A DNA stretch of 64,000 nucleotides from Undaria pinnatifida (GCA_012845835.1 JABAKD010000028.1:6122796-6186795); one strand, 5' to 3'. Counted from the stretch's first letter, positions 40,201 to 53,089 are shown. Made by a program: numbers and translations. The notes: generated by a model from the sequence alone, not told the origin.

Positions 40201-40689
40201 GTACACCACAGAAGAAGGAAGAACCACCGCGAGGGACGATGCCCAAGAAAGTCCACACCACGTTTATGGGTGGTGTATCGCGAGGAACGACCGGAACAAC
40301 AGTGTAGGATATCCCGGTATTCCGCAAGGAGGACATCCTCCGTCCCTGGACGGAACCAGTCTGTTTCGCAAGGATCTTGCGGTGAGAGAAAACTAAGACA
40401 ACCCCACACCAAAGCAACCACAAACCAGCAGCAAGACTCCCTCGTCTGCGCGGAACGCACGGTCGAGCTCTGAAGCCATTTTCTTTAGTCACGCGGGGGG
40501 GGGTAGCGGGAAACAACCAACACGTTCGTTCGCGTCGTCTGTCTCGGAAGTATCAACGCGCGTGCGAGAGCAAGTTTCGGTCTGGTATATATTTTTTTAC
40601 GATGCGAATGCGTCCATCGCGCATTACGCACATACAAACAGTACAGGATCTAATAATAACACTTTAAAACAGAGTAATACGGAATGACT

Positions 40690-40926
40690 AATTCTACGAT
40701 ACTCCCCGCAAAAAACATCGATTTTCTTTACCGAACGTTTCATGGCTGCTCGACACGAGGAAGGACGCTATGAAAAAAATATCTTCATGTCTGTTCTTGT
40801 TTGCAAAGGGGTATCGAACGATGACGTCGGAGTAGCATATGTCAGGAGATACGGTCGGGAGTCGGTTTCAAACCCAGCGAAACCTTCGCCATAGAAAGTT
40901 GGGGGGGGGGGGGGACCGTAGAACGA
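40690..40926 (+). mobile_element. MITE family C, copy 2
   Basis: ATTCTACGATACTCCCCG at the left, GGGGGACCGTAGAACGACT at the right, with internal GCTGCTCGACACGAGGAAGG. Confidence 0.82.
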
Positions 40927-43900
40927 CTTGAAGGCAAGCTGGCATTTACAAATAAGAAAGTTTGGACACCCGCGCTATATTGAAGCTAGCGTGGAACGCA
41001 TTCTTTTGAAATAGGAATATAGGCAGGATTATTCCTGTTTCGAATTCAGCGTTGAGCCATCCCACGATAATAATAGAGGTTGCAGTTTTTGCGTCAAAAG
41101 TCCCTGGCCAATTGAGCTCCTCATGTGTGAGGGACTACCGGTTAGTAGAGCAATTTCACAAGTACCTATTTTTTTAGGACTAAAAGGCATAGAAGCTTGG
41201 TCGGGATGTGCGAACGAGTGCCTTCCAAGTCATTTTTCGGGGGAGATGTTGAGTTCCTCATGTGAGGAGCTCAGGGACTGATCGATCATGCTGCAACCCC
41301 TACCGTGGGATGGCTCCGTTTTGTACTGCGCATCCATGCAATTGCTTCAAATTCCGGTCTGTCTGCCTGTTTTTTTTTGTTTTTTTAAAAGCTGTCTGCC
41401 TGTTCTTTTTGTTTTTTTAAAAGAGCAGTTTACGTATTGTTTCACCCAAGGTGCTTGTTTGGGTCGTACCTAAACGCTTGCTTGCGTGAGAAGGTCTACG
41501 CAGAAGGTATACGCCTTCAAATAGGTGAGTATGCATCAACGCGGTCGATTCCGCGCCTGGTGCCGTCAGCAGGTGTTCGTGCTAACTCAAATGCGCGACG
41601 TTTTTTCGTCGGCGTTCACACAAACAACCAGAAATAGCGCAACTTCTGCCACCTTTGGTGCAAAAAGCCGGCATAAAATATGTGCAGCCGATCATTTTTA
41701 GGATGCTCACAACCAAAATGTCAGGTGAACAATTCCGCCGTTAGTGCAGAAACTGGTATCATACAAAATGTGTGCAGCATCTCATAATACGGTTTGAGGA
41801 CGTACCGCGCAACCGAAAAAAAATGCTGTATTTATTATTAGCAGTTGGTGCAAAAACCGGTACCCGTATGTTGTGTACATCGGTTCATATTACCGCGGGC
41901 TTACGTTGTATAATTGAGAGATCTCAGATGTATGTACTCTTGCGCCTCGAGCGGCTTTGATTTTGAAAACAGGAACGATTGTACGCGCGGTCGACTTTCC
42001 ACGCCTTCGACAGCTCGCCGTTGTTCGCGCTAGCTCGAAATGCCTGAGGTGCTTTTATCGGTGTTCACGCAGCCAAAAACACCTGGGCTCGTATTTACCA
42101 AAGAAAAGAAGAAGGAATTTTCCAACCGTTTGGGGTTAAGGAGCGCCGCCGTGCAAATCAGACACATTTTTTTCATTTTTCTAAGGAGTGCTGCCTCCAT
42201 CGTGCAAAGCGCCATTAGTCCGTTTCACCACCGGCAAAAGGACCAAGGCTACGTGCGGTATTGTAGTACCATACCCCCGTTTCCACTGGTGTGTTTGAGG
42301 CAGTCGCACGAGTGACTCTGTACCTCACGGATGAATATGGTGTAGGCACTTGTTTTGGAGCAGCTTAGACTACGTTTGCGTTGCGGATTGATTTCGTCAG
42401 TATAAAACATGAAGAAAACGCGAGATCGCAAAGGAACAGAGGGCTTACTACTCGCGCGAGTGACCCCGAGCCACTGAAATTAAAGGCCCTTAAGAGAGAC
42501 CCTTATGGTGCCGTAGCCTGGGTCAAAAGATCAACCGATTGCCTGCCTAAGCCATTAAATAGGCCTTTATAACATTTCGCTACCTGCCGTTGACACCAAA
42601 AGCTGGCGTAAAATGTATCTACGGCAACCTTTTCTTGCTGTTTTTTTCCGGTGCGGATCCGTACCGAGAGGTGCTTGAGACTCGAAGGGCGTCGGTTCTG
42701 TAAACAGGAACGGGGTCTATTCCAAGCTTTTGACAACCCGCGGTTTTCGTTCGCGATATACAACTCAAGCGCCCAAGGTTTCTTTTTCGGTGTTTTACAC
42801 AACCAAAAATACCTTTTCGTACCACCGCTGGTATTTTTAACTGGTGGTGTGTAATAAAGTCGATGCGAGTCGACGAGGGAAGAAAGCTGAAGTCTTCTCG
42901 CGATATAAATCAAGGCTGGGGACGGGGGAGAAGAGCCTGCTTAGTGGCCCCGTGTCTGAGTCACGTCTGGGGAGGGAAAAGTAGAAAGAAAAAATCTGTG
43001 AAGAAAATAGATGGAATGACCGGGGGGGGGGGAGTACACCGCGTTTTTTCGTTGGCGCTTACAACCAAAATCGATGATCGCCACCGATGACATCAAACCG
43101 GTATAACGTTTTTTTCATGTACAGAAACCAATTTCACGGTTCACCGGTGTTAATAGCTCGTACCGAGAGACGCTTGAGGCTCGAAGGGCTTTGACTCTGT
43201 AAACGGAAACGGGTGTATGCGCGGCATATTTCACGCCTTCGACCTTCCGCAGTTGTGTCGCTCTAAACTCCAATGCCCGACGTTTTTTTAATCGGTGTTC
43301 AAAACCTAAATGCACTGCTGTGCTGAACAGAGATGCAAGACTACGGCAAGGCGTACCCCAAATTTCCACCACCGGATCTGAGCCAGTCGCGCGAGAGATT
43401 CCTCTATACCTCACGGACAAAAGCAAACGCGCTTGGCGTTTTATTTTTTGGTGCAGCGTACTGTAGCTAGCCCATCCATTTTCTTTCGCATTACCAGGTA
43501 TCAATGTCGAGAATGTTTAACAGCACGAAAGTCTGTGGCCGCGAGGAACACGGGGAGCGCGGGGGGTGTGTCACTTCGCGCGAGTGACCCCGAGCCACTG
43601 AAGAAAAAAAAAGTGGCGAAAAGGGGGTAATCCACCCCACCTCTGTCGTAGCATTGGTCCAGAGTACCGTATGAAAATAGGTTTAAACAGTATGTACAGC
43701 GTCTCATTTTTGTGGCGTTAGCAGCCGAAACAAATTAAACAGCTTGCTACCGTTGGGCGCAAACGGCTGGTATGAAATGCGTACAACAGCTCGTAGCACG
43801 GTTGGTTTAGGCCTTACCGTTGCGCAACAAAGATAAAACTGTTGTTTGCTACCGATGACTTGTTTTTGTTTTGCTGAAGCGTTTTGTCGGAACTATGGCA

Positions 43901-44582
43901 GGCCTCTTCGACTCAAGGCCGTCGGAATTTCACTTTTTTTTTCTTTTCTTGTTGATAATTTCGCTGAATGCCTCTTAGGCCATGTGTAGGCTTGTCTATT
44001 CATCGGGTGTATAGTCTAGCATTTTTCCCCCCGTCTCAAATCGTTTTGTTTTTTTTTCGTATTAAGTGAGGAGCTTCAGGAAAAAGAAAAAAAATAGTCT
44101 CCTTTATCGTAGCTTGGCGTGCGTTTACCTTGGTAAAATAACTGGTATAGTGAGCTCATGTTACGGTTTTGGCCATACCGACAGAAGCTAGCGGCTCGAG
44201 GGGCTTCGATTATGTTCGTTTCGCGGGAATGGAGGCATGCTAGGTCGATTCCACGCCTTCGACGGTCCGCCTTTGTTCGCTCTACGCAATAACAAACGCT
44301 CACCACGCTTATATTTTGCAAGGCGTCGATTCGCTTTCTTTTTGGAAGGGGTGTTCTCACGTTTTTTTTCTTCTTCTGTGATATTTTTTTATGATTGATT
44401 GACGCTGGAGCCCACACATGCCGCAACATTTGTCGAACATCCTTGGAGACGTCGCATGGGCAGGGGGTTGCATGTTTGCGGAACGGATATTTCCGACCGA
44501 TCTGGCCGGTTGAGCTAGTCAAAAAGTAAAGAGCTACCCGGTTAGTCTGATACTTTTTACGGCTGTGCTCGGTTTTAGGACT

Positions 44583-44760
44583 ATGTTGGTTGGATTGCGC
44601 GAACGGACTACCGCATAGAAGTGTTGGTTGGATTGCGCGAACGGACTATCGCGTAGAAGTTTTGGTTGGATTCCGCGAACGTACTACCGCATAGAAGTGT
44701 TGATTGGATTGCGCGAACGGACCATCGCATAAAGGTGTTGGTTGGATTGCGCGGACGAAC
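44583..44760. repeat. 38-bp minisatellite, about five units
   Basis: TGTTGGTTGGATTGCGCGAA CGGACTACCGCATAGAAG repeated with one to four changes per unit. It leads directly into the reversed MITE C copy. Confidence 0.93.
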
Positions 44761-44769
44761 GCCCTCGGA

Positions 44770-45021
44770 GTCGTCGCTTCACGGTAGCCGCTCCTAACTT
44801 TTTTTCCTCAGCGAAATCGCCGGTTTTAAAACCAGCTCCCGGTCGTATCTTCTGAAACACGGTGCCTCTTGCCACCCCGACGTCATCGCCCGACAGACCT
44901 TTGCAAACAAGAAACTGCTTGAGGATGATTTTTTTCACAGCAACCTTCCTCGTGTAGAGCAGCCATGAAACGTTCGTCGAAGAAGATCGCCGGTTTTGGG
45001 GGGAGGGGTATCGTAGAATCA
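44770..45021 (-). mobile_element. MITE family C, copy 3 (reversed)
   Basis: Reads, on the minus strand, GATTCTACGATACCCCTC to GAGCGGCTACCGTGAAGCG. The same interior as the others. Confidence 0.8.
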
Positions 45022-45192
45022 GTCTTCGAAGTCAGGCTTTCGGGGTGGCGTATTGAGTCTCTCGTGTTAGGGGCTCAGAAACTTCCCCCTCGCCCCGACC
45101 GTGGGATGACTCGATGCAAAACGTAGTTTTGCAAATAGAGATACTTCGGTATCACTTTGCAGGCAAGCCGTTTCTGCAGGATGAGGCCCCTG

Positions 45193-45470
45193 CTGACTCT
45201 ACGATAGACCCCCCCCTTCCCCCCCCCCCCCCCCCGAAAAAAAACGGGGCGATTTTCTTCGACGAACGTTCCAGGGCTGCTTGGCACGAGGAAGGATGCC
45301 ATGAAAACAGCATCTTCATATGCTTGCTTGTTTGCAAAGGGGGATTGCGTGATGACGCCGAGGTGGCAAGGGGCACCGTATTTTAGGGGTTACGGCCGCG
45401 AGCTGGTTTAATAACCGGCGATTTCTATAACGAAAAGTTGGGGGGGGGGGGGGCTACCGTAGAACGGCTC
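45193..45470 (+). mobile_element. MITE family C, copy 4
   Basis: GACTCTACGATAGACCCCCC to GGGGGGCTACCGTAGAACGG. Confidence 0.85.
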
Positions 45471-45561
45471 GCCTTTGCTGAGGAAACTAACCAGCGCACC
45501 GCCCGCTTCGAGAATCGAACCCACGATTCACGACACACGAACGTTTCATAACACCAACAAC

Positions 45562-45810
45562 TGATTCTACAACAGCCTTCCCCAAACCCAGCGTTTTTCT
45601 TTAGCGAACGTTTCATGGCTGCTCGACACGAGCAAGGATGCTCTATGGCAAAAACGCCTTCACGCATTTTCTTTTTGTGCAAAGGACGGTTGAACGGTGA
45701 CGTGTCGGTGGCAAGGGGCATCGAATTTCAGGAGGCACGGCCGGGAGCTGGTTTCCAAACCGGCCATTTCGTTCAAGAAAAGGCGGGGGGGGCTACCGTA
45801 GTAAGACTCA
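45562..45810 (+). mobile_element. MITE family C, copy 5
   Basis: GATTCTACAACAGCCTTCC to GGGGGGCTACCGTAGTAAGAC. Slightly shorter in the middle than copies 1 and 4. Confidence 0.8.
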
Positions 45811-46109
45811 AATAAAGGTTGTGGGTCACAGACAGGGAGTGCGGTTTTTTTTTCTTCAACGCATAGAAAATTCACATTGTAGATAAAGCCCTTTGCAACG
45901 CGCTTGGTGCGGAAACGACTGGAACCGAGCCCACGCCATCCGTGAGCATGTCGGGCGAGGTCAGGCCGTTGTTTCTCCATGGTTTCTGCCCCTGTACCGT
46001 TAGTGTTCCCGTGGCTATTCGTTGTATTACCTGGGGCCATTGTGGTTGTTTCTTGAGCTGTTGCGTTTTCATTGTTTGCGAAAAGTCCGGGGTTCATTTT
46101 TAGAGGTGA

Positions 46110-46600
46110 GGCATCCAGATCCTCATGTGAAGAACACGAGCCTCAGAAAAGACGGCGTATAATTCGTCCAACCGTCTCGCTACGCCGTCAGCATTGACAC
46201 CGTCGGCGTTAGCGTCCAAGCTTGGTCCCACCAGTGTCCACCACGGGCCATCGTAAGCGCCACGATACCGCGTGGCGAGACAGCATCTCGCCTGCTTGGT
46301 TGCGCGGGGTGAAACCGCCTTCCCAGAGGCCAGCCGTCGTACACGCCTAACCTGTACGCCGTGTAACGTCTTCCGTGTTGCACGGGTTCGGCGCGTCCGA
46401 GGACTGGTCGGGGGATAAGGCAGTTCCGATTCGCGCAACCCAGCAGAGGAGAGAAAAATGCCCGCCACGAGGCTTTCATAGCACTTCCGGTGTCCCTTAC
46501 AGGACGTTTGTGGGGCCCGACTAGACGGTATCGACAGCGACGGCAACAGCGACGGCAGAGCGAGGCGGTCGGATGCATGCTATGGAAGGAGTCCTCACGT
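46110..46600. repeat. Module E, copy 1 (foldback)
   Basis: Head-to-head palindrome of module X (GACACCGG...GCGAGG...GTGGCGGG...CTGCTGGGCTGCGC...CACGCCGAAC...CGCGG). Arms meet near 46375. Same module as 50270-50775 and 53090-53600, followed by a (GGGA)n tract and module D. Confidence 0.7.
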
Positions 46601-46634
46601 AGCTCATCAGACAATAACAGTCACGAGGACGATT

Positions 46635-46682
46635 TGGGGGGAGAGAGGAAGGAAGGGAGGGAGGGAGGGAGGGAGGGAGGCA
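46635..46682. repeat. (GGGA)n tract between modules E and D
   Basis: AGGAAGGGAGGGAGGGAGGG. Equivalent tracts occur at the same place in later units (50820-50860, 53645-53790). Confidence 0.9.
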
Positions 46683-47330
46683 TCATGCCGACGGAAGCGG
46701 CGACTCCGATCACGGCCTTAGCTCCGGCCATTTAAAAAATACCCGCGATAAATACGGACTTGGATACACAAGGCGGCTGTCCACCTCCACGCTTCCCCGT
46801 CGGCGTCGACACTTCCTCTCCTGCATGACCGAGCGGACCTTTAGTCGGTGGGGGCGACCAGTCGTGATGTCTGTATTAGCTTGGAGGCGCGGGGAAAAGG
46901 AGAAAACCAAGCGCCAACCGTGCAGTACAGTCCTCCCCATCGTTGAGTTTCGAACTGGGTTCGTTTAGGCTTGAAGTCAACGATACACAAAATGAATCGT
47001 CGACTTCAACCTCGGGAAATCCGTTTTCGAAACTCGACGGTGAGGAGAGCGGTACTGCTCCGCTCGCTCAACGCTCGCTTGCTTTTCCCGGGCCTCCGAT
47101 AGAATTGCAGATATGCGGGCTGACCGTCCTTGACCAAGTTAGCGTTCACACGGTCTCGGACGGAGAAACCGCACCCGAAAGGAGGAGAAAGAGGCGAAAG
47201 CGAAGAGCCGTCGAGTACATCCGAGTCTCGATTTATGGTGAGCCTTCTCCAAATGGCCGGAGCTATGGCCGTCATCAGGATCGTGGCTATTGTTAGCATG
47301 ACGTTGGTTCGCCGCCGTCGCCGACTCTCC
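46683..47330. repeat. Module D, copy 1 (foldback palindrome)
   Basis: Left arm 46683-46978, right arm 46990-47325, centre ACACAAAATGA. Arms are inverted copies: GAGTTTCGAACTGGG...GAAGTCAACGAT against ATCGTCGACTTCAACC...TTCGAAACTCG, through CGATCACGGCC...GCTCCGGCCA against TGGCCGGAGC...GGCCGTCATC. Open frames exist on both strands because of the symmetry. Confidence 0.8.
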
Positions 47331-47584
47331 CCTCCGCCTCTCTCCACTACCCCTCCCTTCGTTGTTCCTTTTCTTCCTCCCTCACAACGGTCGAGTTTAC
47401 GCTTGTGAACTCGTGTTACAGAATCCGACAGAGGGTAAGTCAACTTTCGAGTTCTAGCTAAGAAAATCAACTTTCGAAACACCATAGAGAGAAAAATGAC
47501 AACGGCGCAACACCAGCCAACGACGCGACGCCGACCACGGCCATAGATCCGGCCATTTTACGAATGCTCGCAATATATCCGGAC

Positions 47585-48375
47585 TTTGATGTCCTGGTAT
47601 GAGCGCCGGAAGTGCTCCGAGGCCTCGTGGTGGGGCTGCTATTTTCTTCTGGGCGGCACGAGGCAGAATCGGCTTCTCCCCGGCCAGTCCTCAGTCACGC
47701 CGAACGCTCGCACCGCGGAGGAGTCAAGTCCTCACTGTTCAGGTGCAGTAAGGGGCAGTAAGGGGGGTGGCTTCACCGGGACCGCGATCGAACGTGGGGT
47801 TGCGGAGCCGAAGATAAAGTCTACAATGTCGGTGCGCGGCATCTGCATGACGAGGTGCAGCCACGAGCGAAATGTCGGCCGGAGGGGGAACACCGTCAAC
47901 CTCATCCTGCATTCCGAGAAGGGAGAAGACTGGCGATGACAGTTTTCTCCCTTCCCGGAGTGCAGGAAGGTGGATGGTGTTTTCCACTCCTGTTGATGGT
48001 TCACTCGTGGCCGCACCTTGTCACGCGGGTGTCGGTCGCCGTCATTGTAGCATTTTCCATCGACTCCGCAACCCTCCCATCGACCACGGCCCCCATGACC
48101 CCCTTTTCGCTCGCGCCCCAATGTTTGAGGAGCTGCATGTTGGCCACGTCACGCCTCCTCAGTGCGGGAGTTCAGCGCAACCGAGCGTTGACTAGGCAGA
48201 CTCACCAGTGTGCTGTATGGGACACCGGCAGTGTCGCGAGGTCTAGTGGCGGGACATGTTTTCCATGCAGGGCTGAGCGAGGCCAAACCGCTTTTCTCCC
48301 CAGCCAGCTATCGGTCACGCCGAACCCGCCCACCGCCTACTTAGGCGTTAGTTCCTTAATCTGTGGGTACGATGG
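47585..48375. repeat. Module F, copy 1
   Basis: Two direct copies of module X flank an inner palindrome centred near 47940 (CCGAGAAGGGAGAAG / TTTCTCCCTTCCCGG, GAGGTGCAGCCACGAGCGAA / CACTCGTGGCCGCACCTTGT). Ends in GTGGGTACGATGGGGGAGGG. Confidence 0.7.
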
Positions 48376-48906
48376 GGGAGGGGGGGGAAACTCATGTCCT
48401 TCTTGCATCGTATTCGTCTGACCACCAACCGTGCATCCCCTTCGAGACGGAGAACCGTTCCTACTCCTAGAACCGTTCCTACTCCTACCAAGGACATTTC
48501 CAAGTTTTTGGGCGCTCCTTTCGTTTCTTCCATATATGACATAAAACGTACTTTTTTCATTACCATATTCCCTTCCCTTTTTGCCATCTGATATCACCGT
48601 ATATCTCCCAGAATACGGCTGGGCGCTTTACCCTTGTACCAAACGACGTGTCCTACGTTTGATCAGCGCCAAGCTGGAACTAGGCTCCGAACGGACTTTA
48701 GCCTTCGTGCACACGCCCCTCCCCCCCCCCCCCCCTCCTTGGTTGCTCTTCTCGGACAATAGGAACGTTTATGAGTGATCGATGTTGAAACTCATGCTGC
48801 TCGTTTGTCGGATGTATAAAACGTGCCAGGCATACAGTAGTAAGCATATGCGGTGGTAGAGGTGCACCATTTACTTTACGAGATTCCTCGCGGAGAGCTC
48901 TGTATG

Positions 48907-49288
48907 GCACGGGCTACGATAGAGGTAGCACTTTTATTCTCGCGTGGTTTCTGAACGACGGGGTTCCCCAACCCTAAATTGTCGGAAGCTAGGACATACT
49001 TTTTTTGGGTGATTCTCGGTGTGTACCTAGGCCATGGGATTTTTCATCCGGTAGCAGCTTTAGTTTTCTCCAGAGCAGCTTTTGGGAGAGGTCATAAGCT
49101 CCTAGAAGTGATGAACGTCCGAAAAAAAAAAGTGCAAGGCGATCCACAAAAACATGAAAAAAAACATCTTATTTCCAAGAAAAGTAATGACGTTCCGGAC
49201 GATTTTGGGTTAATAACTCGCCCCCTCCCGGCCTTTAGAAACCATTTTAGCGAAAAAAAGTGCTAACCCCTATTATCGTGGGTCGCGT
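48907..49288 (+). mobile_element. MITE family B copy
   Basis: GGCTACGATAGAGGTAGCAC, TGAACGACGGGGTTCCCC and GTGTACCTAGGCCATGGGAT; right end CCCTATTATCGTGGGTCGCG. Confidence 0.75.
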
Positions 49289-49654
49289 CATTATCAAAAA
49301 TAGGGATACAGCATCTTATATAGCCATTTTTGTGCTGACTGTGAAAACGAGGCTCTTTAACCTTTTGGGGGCTTCAAAGCGACAAAATGACGATTAAAAC
49401 TGACGATTGCAGCAAAACTCAACACGAAGCCACCCGGGCTGCTAGAGTAGGCGACGACATTTTTCCCGTCGAAAGAGTACCCTGTAGGACACGCACGGCG
49501 CACGGCTTGCACTGCCGTGCGCTGCATGCCCGCACCATGAGAATAAGAACGCGGTTATGCTTTATGAAATCGCTGTGTGTGGGCCCCAAAAAGGGTTAAA
49601 AAAGGGTTAAGCGAGGAAGCGACCAACATCGTTGGAATACCGCTTGTATGTTTA

Positions 49655-50187
49655 GACGCGTGGTACGATAGAGGTGCACCGTTTTTTTTTTGTGCAGGCT
49701 CTTCGCTCGAGGAGCATTTCTAAATTTACAACCCAGAACTGATTTTGAGTTACAAAAGCGAAAAAAAAATTGCAACCCGATGAACAAAGACCATGGCCTC
49801 TAGGGTATACATGCTACACCAAAAAGTAACATTTCTGAGGCAGAACAACTTTCCGACGATTTTGGGCTAAGATGGGTTAAGGAGCTCCTTCACTCCGAAA
49901 ATGATTTAGCCACTCTGAAATGGTGCACCGTTTTTTTTTTGCTGAGGGCTCTTCGCTTGAGGATCATTTACAAATTTACAACTCAAAACTGGTTATTACG
50001 AGTTAAGAAAAATCGAAAAACTTTCACCCGACGAACAAAGCCATAGCCCTCTAGGATATACCACAAACTAACAGTGTAAAAAAATGGTACCTTGCCGACG
50101 TTTTTCGGGGGGGTTAAGGAGCGCCACGTAACTTGGAAAAAAAAATGAGCCGACCAAAAAAAGGCTACCGCTATCGTAGCGCGCTAG
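49655..50187 (+). mobile_element. MITE family B, double copy
   Basis: Left end GACGCGTGGTACGATAGAGG; right end CGCTATCGTAGCGCGC. Contains two successive bodies (49655-49925 and 49915-50187), each with GGCTCTTCGCT, ACCCGA(TG)AACAAAG and a GGGTTAAGGAGC block. Confidence 0.75.
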
Positions 50188-50269
50188 ACCATTGAATAGG
50201 TGCCTGGTAGGTTGTTTCATCGAGCTGCTCTCGTGATTTTTTCTCAAGGTCAGGTCGTTCGAGTTTTCA

Positions 50270-50775
50270 GGGAGATGAATAGAGGTTCCTCGAGGGGTTT
50301 TATGTGCCTCAGAAAATGCGGGCGCATCCCCTCGCCGAAGCATGCGTCCGACCGTCTCGTGCTGCCTTCATCGTCGTCACCGTTGTCGTTACCGTCGAGC
50401 TTATCGCCACCGGTGTTCTGCACGGCACACCCACGGTGCCACCAGACCGCGTGGCGGGGACTGCTTTTCCCTGCTGGGCTGCGCAAGGCGGAACTGCTTT
50501 TCTTTCCGCCCAGTCCTCGGCCACGCCGAACGCGTTCACCGCGGAAGCGTTATGAACGGCTCCGCCGCGTGCGGGTTAGTCGTAGCGGAGGCCTGGCCGG
50601 AAGCAAGTTAGTTCCGCCTCACGCAGCCCAGCGAGGGAAGAGTATTCCAGCCACGAGGTCTCATGGTATTTGCGGTGTCCCGTACCCGACACTGGTGGGG
50701 GCTCAACTCGACGGCTTCCACGCCGAAGCTGACGATGGTGATGGTGTTGCCATAGTTAGATGCATGCTACGATGG
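50270..50775. repeat. Module E, copy 2 (foldback)
   Basis: Arms meet at AACGCGTTCACCGCGGAAGC (about 50530-50550). The left arm starts CGAAGCATGCGTCCGACC; the right arm ends ATGCATGCTACGATGGGGG, a terminus like that of MITE B. Confidence 0.78.
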
Positions 50776-50924
50776 GGGTCCTCACGTGGCTCAGTAGACC
50801 AGAGCAACCAGAACCGACGATTGGGAGGAAGGGAGGAGGGAGGGAGGGAGAGGGGAGAAGAGACAGAAGAGAGGAAATAATAGAGCGCGTGAGTGTGGGT
50901 GGGGGGGGGCAGCGACGACGGAGC

Positions 50925-51595
50925 AACACCATCATGCCAACGGTAGCCGCGACTCGATGTTGATCACGAATATAGCTCCGTCCATTTCGAGAAGGCCGGC
51001 GATAAATTCGGACTTGGATGTACACGGCGGCTCTCCGTCTCCAACCTTCTCTGCCGGCGTCGGCACTTCTTATCCTGCATGATCGAGTGGACCCTGAGTT
51101 GGTCGGGACGACCAGCCGTGATGCCAGGTTTTTCTTGGAGTTACGGGGGAAAGGAGAAAGCCAGGCCCTCAGGGTTCAGTACTGCCGTCCCAATCGTTGA
51201 GTTTCGAACTGGGGGTTTTGGAGCTTGAAGTCAACTATGCACACAATGGATCGTCGACTTCAACCTCGGAAATTCCGTTTTCGAAACTCGACGGTGAGGA
51301 GAGCGGTACTGCTCCGTTCGCGCAAGGTCTGCAAGGTTCTCTTGTTCTTCCCAGGCTTTCGATGAAATTGCAGATATGACGGCTGGCCGTTCTTGGCCAA
51401 GGTAGGTTCCACACAATCTGCAGGAGAAGCCATACCCGAAAGGAGGAGGAAATTATCGAAAGCGAAGGGCCGTCGAGTACATCCCAGTCTTGATTTATGG
51501 AGAGCCTTTCCCAAATGACCGGGGCTATGACCGTGTTCGGAATCGTGACTGCCGCTGGCATGATGTTGGTTCGCCGCCGTCGCCGGCGTTCCCCT
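50925..51595. repeat. Module D, copy 2 (foldback)
   Basis: Centre near 51242. Closely matches copy 1, e.g. GATCGTCGACTTCAACCTCG, AATTCCGTTTTCGAAACTCG and GACGGTGAGGAGAGCGGTAC. Confidence 0.85.
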
Positions 51596-51824
51596 GCACT
51601 TCTATCCGACCCCCCTCCCCCCCCCCCCCCCCCCCGGTCGTTTTGTATTCCCTTTCGTCCTCCCTCACAATTAATCGAGTTTACGCCCGGGGAAGTCGCT
51701 TTGCATAATCCGACGCAGAATAAGTCAACATTCGAGTTCCAGCTAAGGAAATCAATCTTCGAAACACTACTGGGAGGGAAGCGACGACGGCGCATTAACA
51801 GCCAACGATAAACGCGATTCCAGA

Positions 51825-52610
51825 TATATCTGGACTTGGATGTCCTGGAATGGATATCAGAAGTGCTGCGAGGCCTCGTGGTGGGATGCTCTTTCCTTCT
51901 GGGCTGCGCAAGGCGGAATCGCCCCCCCCCTGCCCAGCCCTCAGTCACGTCGAACCCTCGCATCGCGGAGGAGTTAAGCTCTCACTCTTCAAGTGCAGTA
52001 AGGGGGGGGTAGGTTCACCGGGACCGCGACCGAACGGGGGGTTGCGGAGCCAGAGACAAGGTCTGCACCGTCGGTGCACAATATCTGCGTGACGAGGTGC
52101 AGCCACGAGCAAAACGTCGGCTGGAGCGGGAACACCGTCGACCTCATTCTGCATTTCGGGAAGAGCGAAGACATGCGATGACAGTTTTCTCCCTTAACGG
52201 AGCGCAGGAAGGTGGATGGTGTTTTCCGACCCTGCTGATGTTTCACTTGTTGCTGCACCTTGTCGGCCGCTGTCCGTGTAGCCCCTGTCAATGGCCCCGC
52301 AACCCTCCCGTCGACGACGGCCCCTATGACCCCCTCCGCTCTCGTGCCCCAATGGTTTGTGAACCCGTAGCTTGAGGGCGTCATGCCTCCGCGGTGCGGG
52401 AGTTCGGCGTGGCCGAAAGCCGACTGGGGAGACTCACCAGTGTGCTATATGGGACACCGGAAGTGTCGCGAGGTGTAGTGGCGGGACTTATTTTCCATGC
52501 AGGGCTGCGCGAGGCGGAACCGCCCTCCTCCCCAGCCAGCTATCGGTCAGACCGAATCCGTCCGCCGCCTACTTAGGCGTTAGTTCCTTAATCTGTGGGT
52601 ACGGTGGGGG
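51825..52610. repeat. Module F, copy 2
   Basis: Same order and inner palindrome as 47585-48375 (GCAGCCACGAGCAAAACGTC...TTTCTCCCTTAACGG), ending GTGGGTACGGTGGGGGAGGG. Confidence 0.8.
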
Positions 52611-52710
52611 AGGGGGGGGGGGGGCACATGTGCTTCACCGTCTTAAGCGAGGAAGCGATCAACATCGTTAGAAGCGATCAACGTCGTTAGAATACCACTT
52701 GTATTTTGAG

Positions 52711-52980
52711 ACGCGCGGCACGATAGAGGGGCACCGTTTTTTTTTTTTGCTGAAGGCTCTTCGCTTGAGGAAGTATATATCATTACCCAAAACCGATTTT
52801 GAGTTGGAAAATCGAAAGTGCAACCCGACAAACAAAGAGAAGGCCCTTAGGTTATACCTAAAAGTAATATTGCAAAGGATAATGCCTTTCCGACCGTTTT
52901 GGGCTAAGATGGGTTAAGGAGCCCCGTCATTCTGAAAATAATTAAGCAAGAAAAAGCCCTATCTCTATCGTAGCACGCGC
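52711..52980 (+). mobile_element. MITE family B, complete copy (about 270 bp)
   Basis: Terminal inverted repeats ACGCGCGGCACGATAGAGG and CTATCTCTATCGTAGCACGC. Interior GAAGGCTCTTCGCTTGAGG, TTTTGAGTTGGAAAATCG and GGGTTAAGGAGCCCCGTCAT. The best-preserved short copy. Confidence 0.85.
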
Positions 52981-53089
52981 TATGCTTTACAACAATATCC
53001 GTGGTATGCCCAGACAATTGCATGGGTTGCTTCATCAAGGTGCTCCTCACTATTGATCAAGGCCAGTTCAGTTCAAGTTATCACGGAGA

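Larger units (their letters stand above)
36800..46100. other. Gene-free interval dominated by MITEs and diverged repeats
   Basis: No exon with a recognisable family was found on either strand. Between the elements listed separately, 41.4-44.4 kb holds five diverged copies of a block with CGATTCCACGCCTTCGAC and GTTCACAACCAAAA (about 41500, 41960, 42670, 43150, 44200). A frame at 39815-40396 and one at 46097-45660 (minus) are open but unrecognised. Confidence 0.5.

Noticed and set aside
39815..40396. 193-codon plus-strand frame
   Set aside because: Contains a (GGA)n arginine run and hairpin duplicates. Other frames are equally open and no homology was seen.
45500..45545. tRNA-like GGGTTCGATTCTCG motif, minus strand
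   Set aside because: T-arm resemblance only; no A box or cloverleaf could be drawn.
45660..46097. 145-codon minus-strand frame (MNPGLFANNENATAQ...)
   Set aside because: Its second half is MITE C sequence and its first half is N/T-rich low complexity. No family recognised.
46943..47296. Frames of 80-190 codons throughout 46-63 kb as genes
   Set aside because: They recur in inverted and direct copies of palindromic modules, so openness on both strands follows from symmetry. Kept only as a finding to test.
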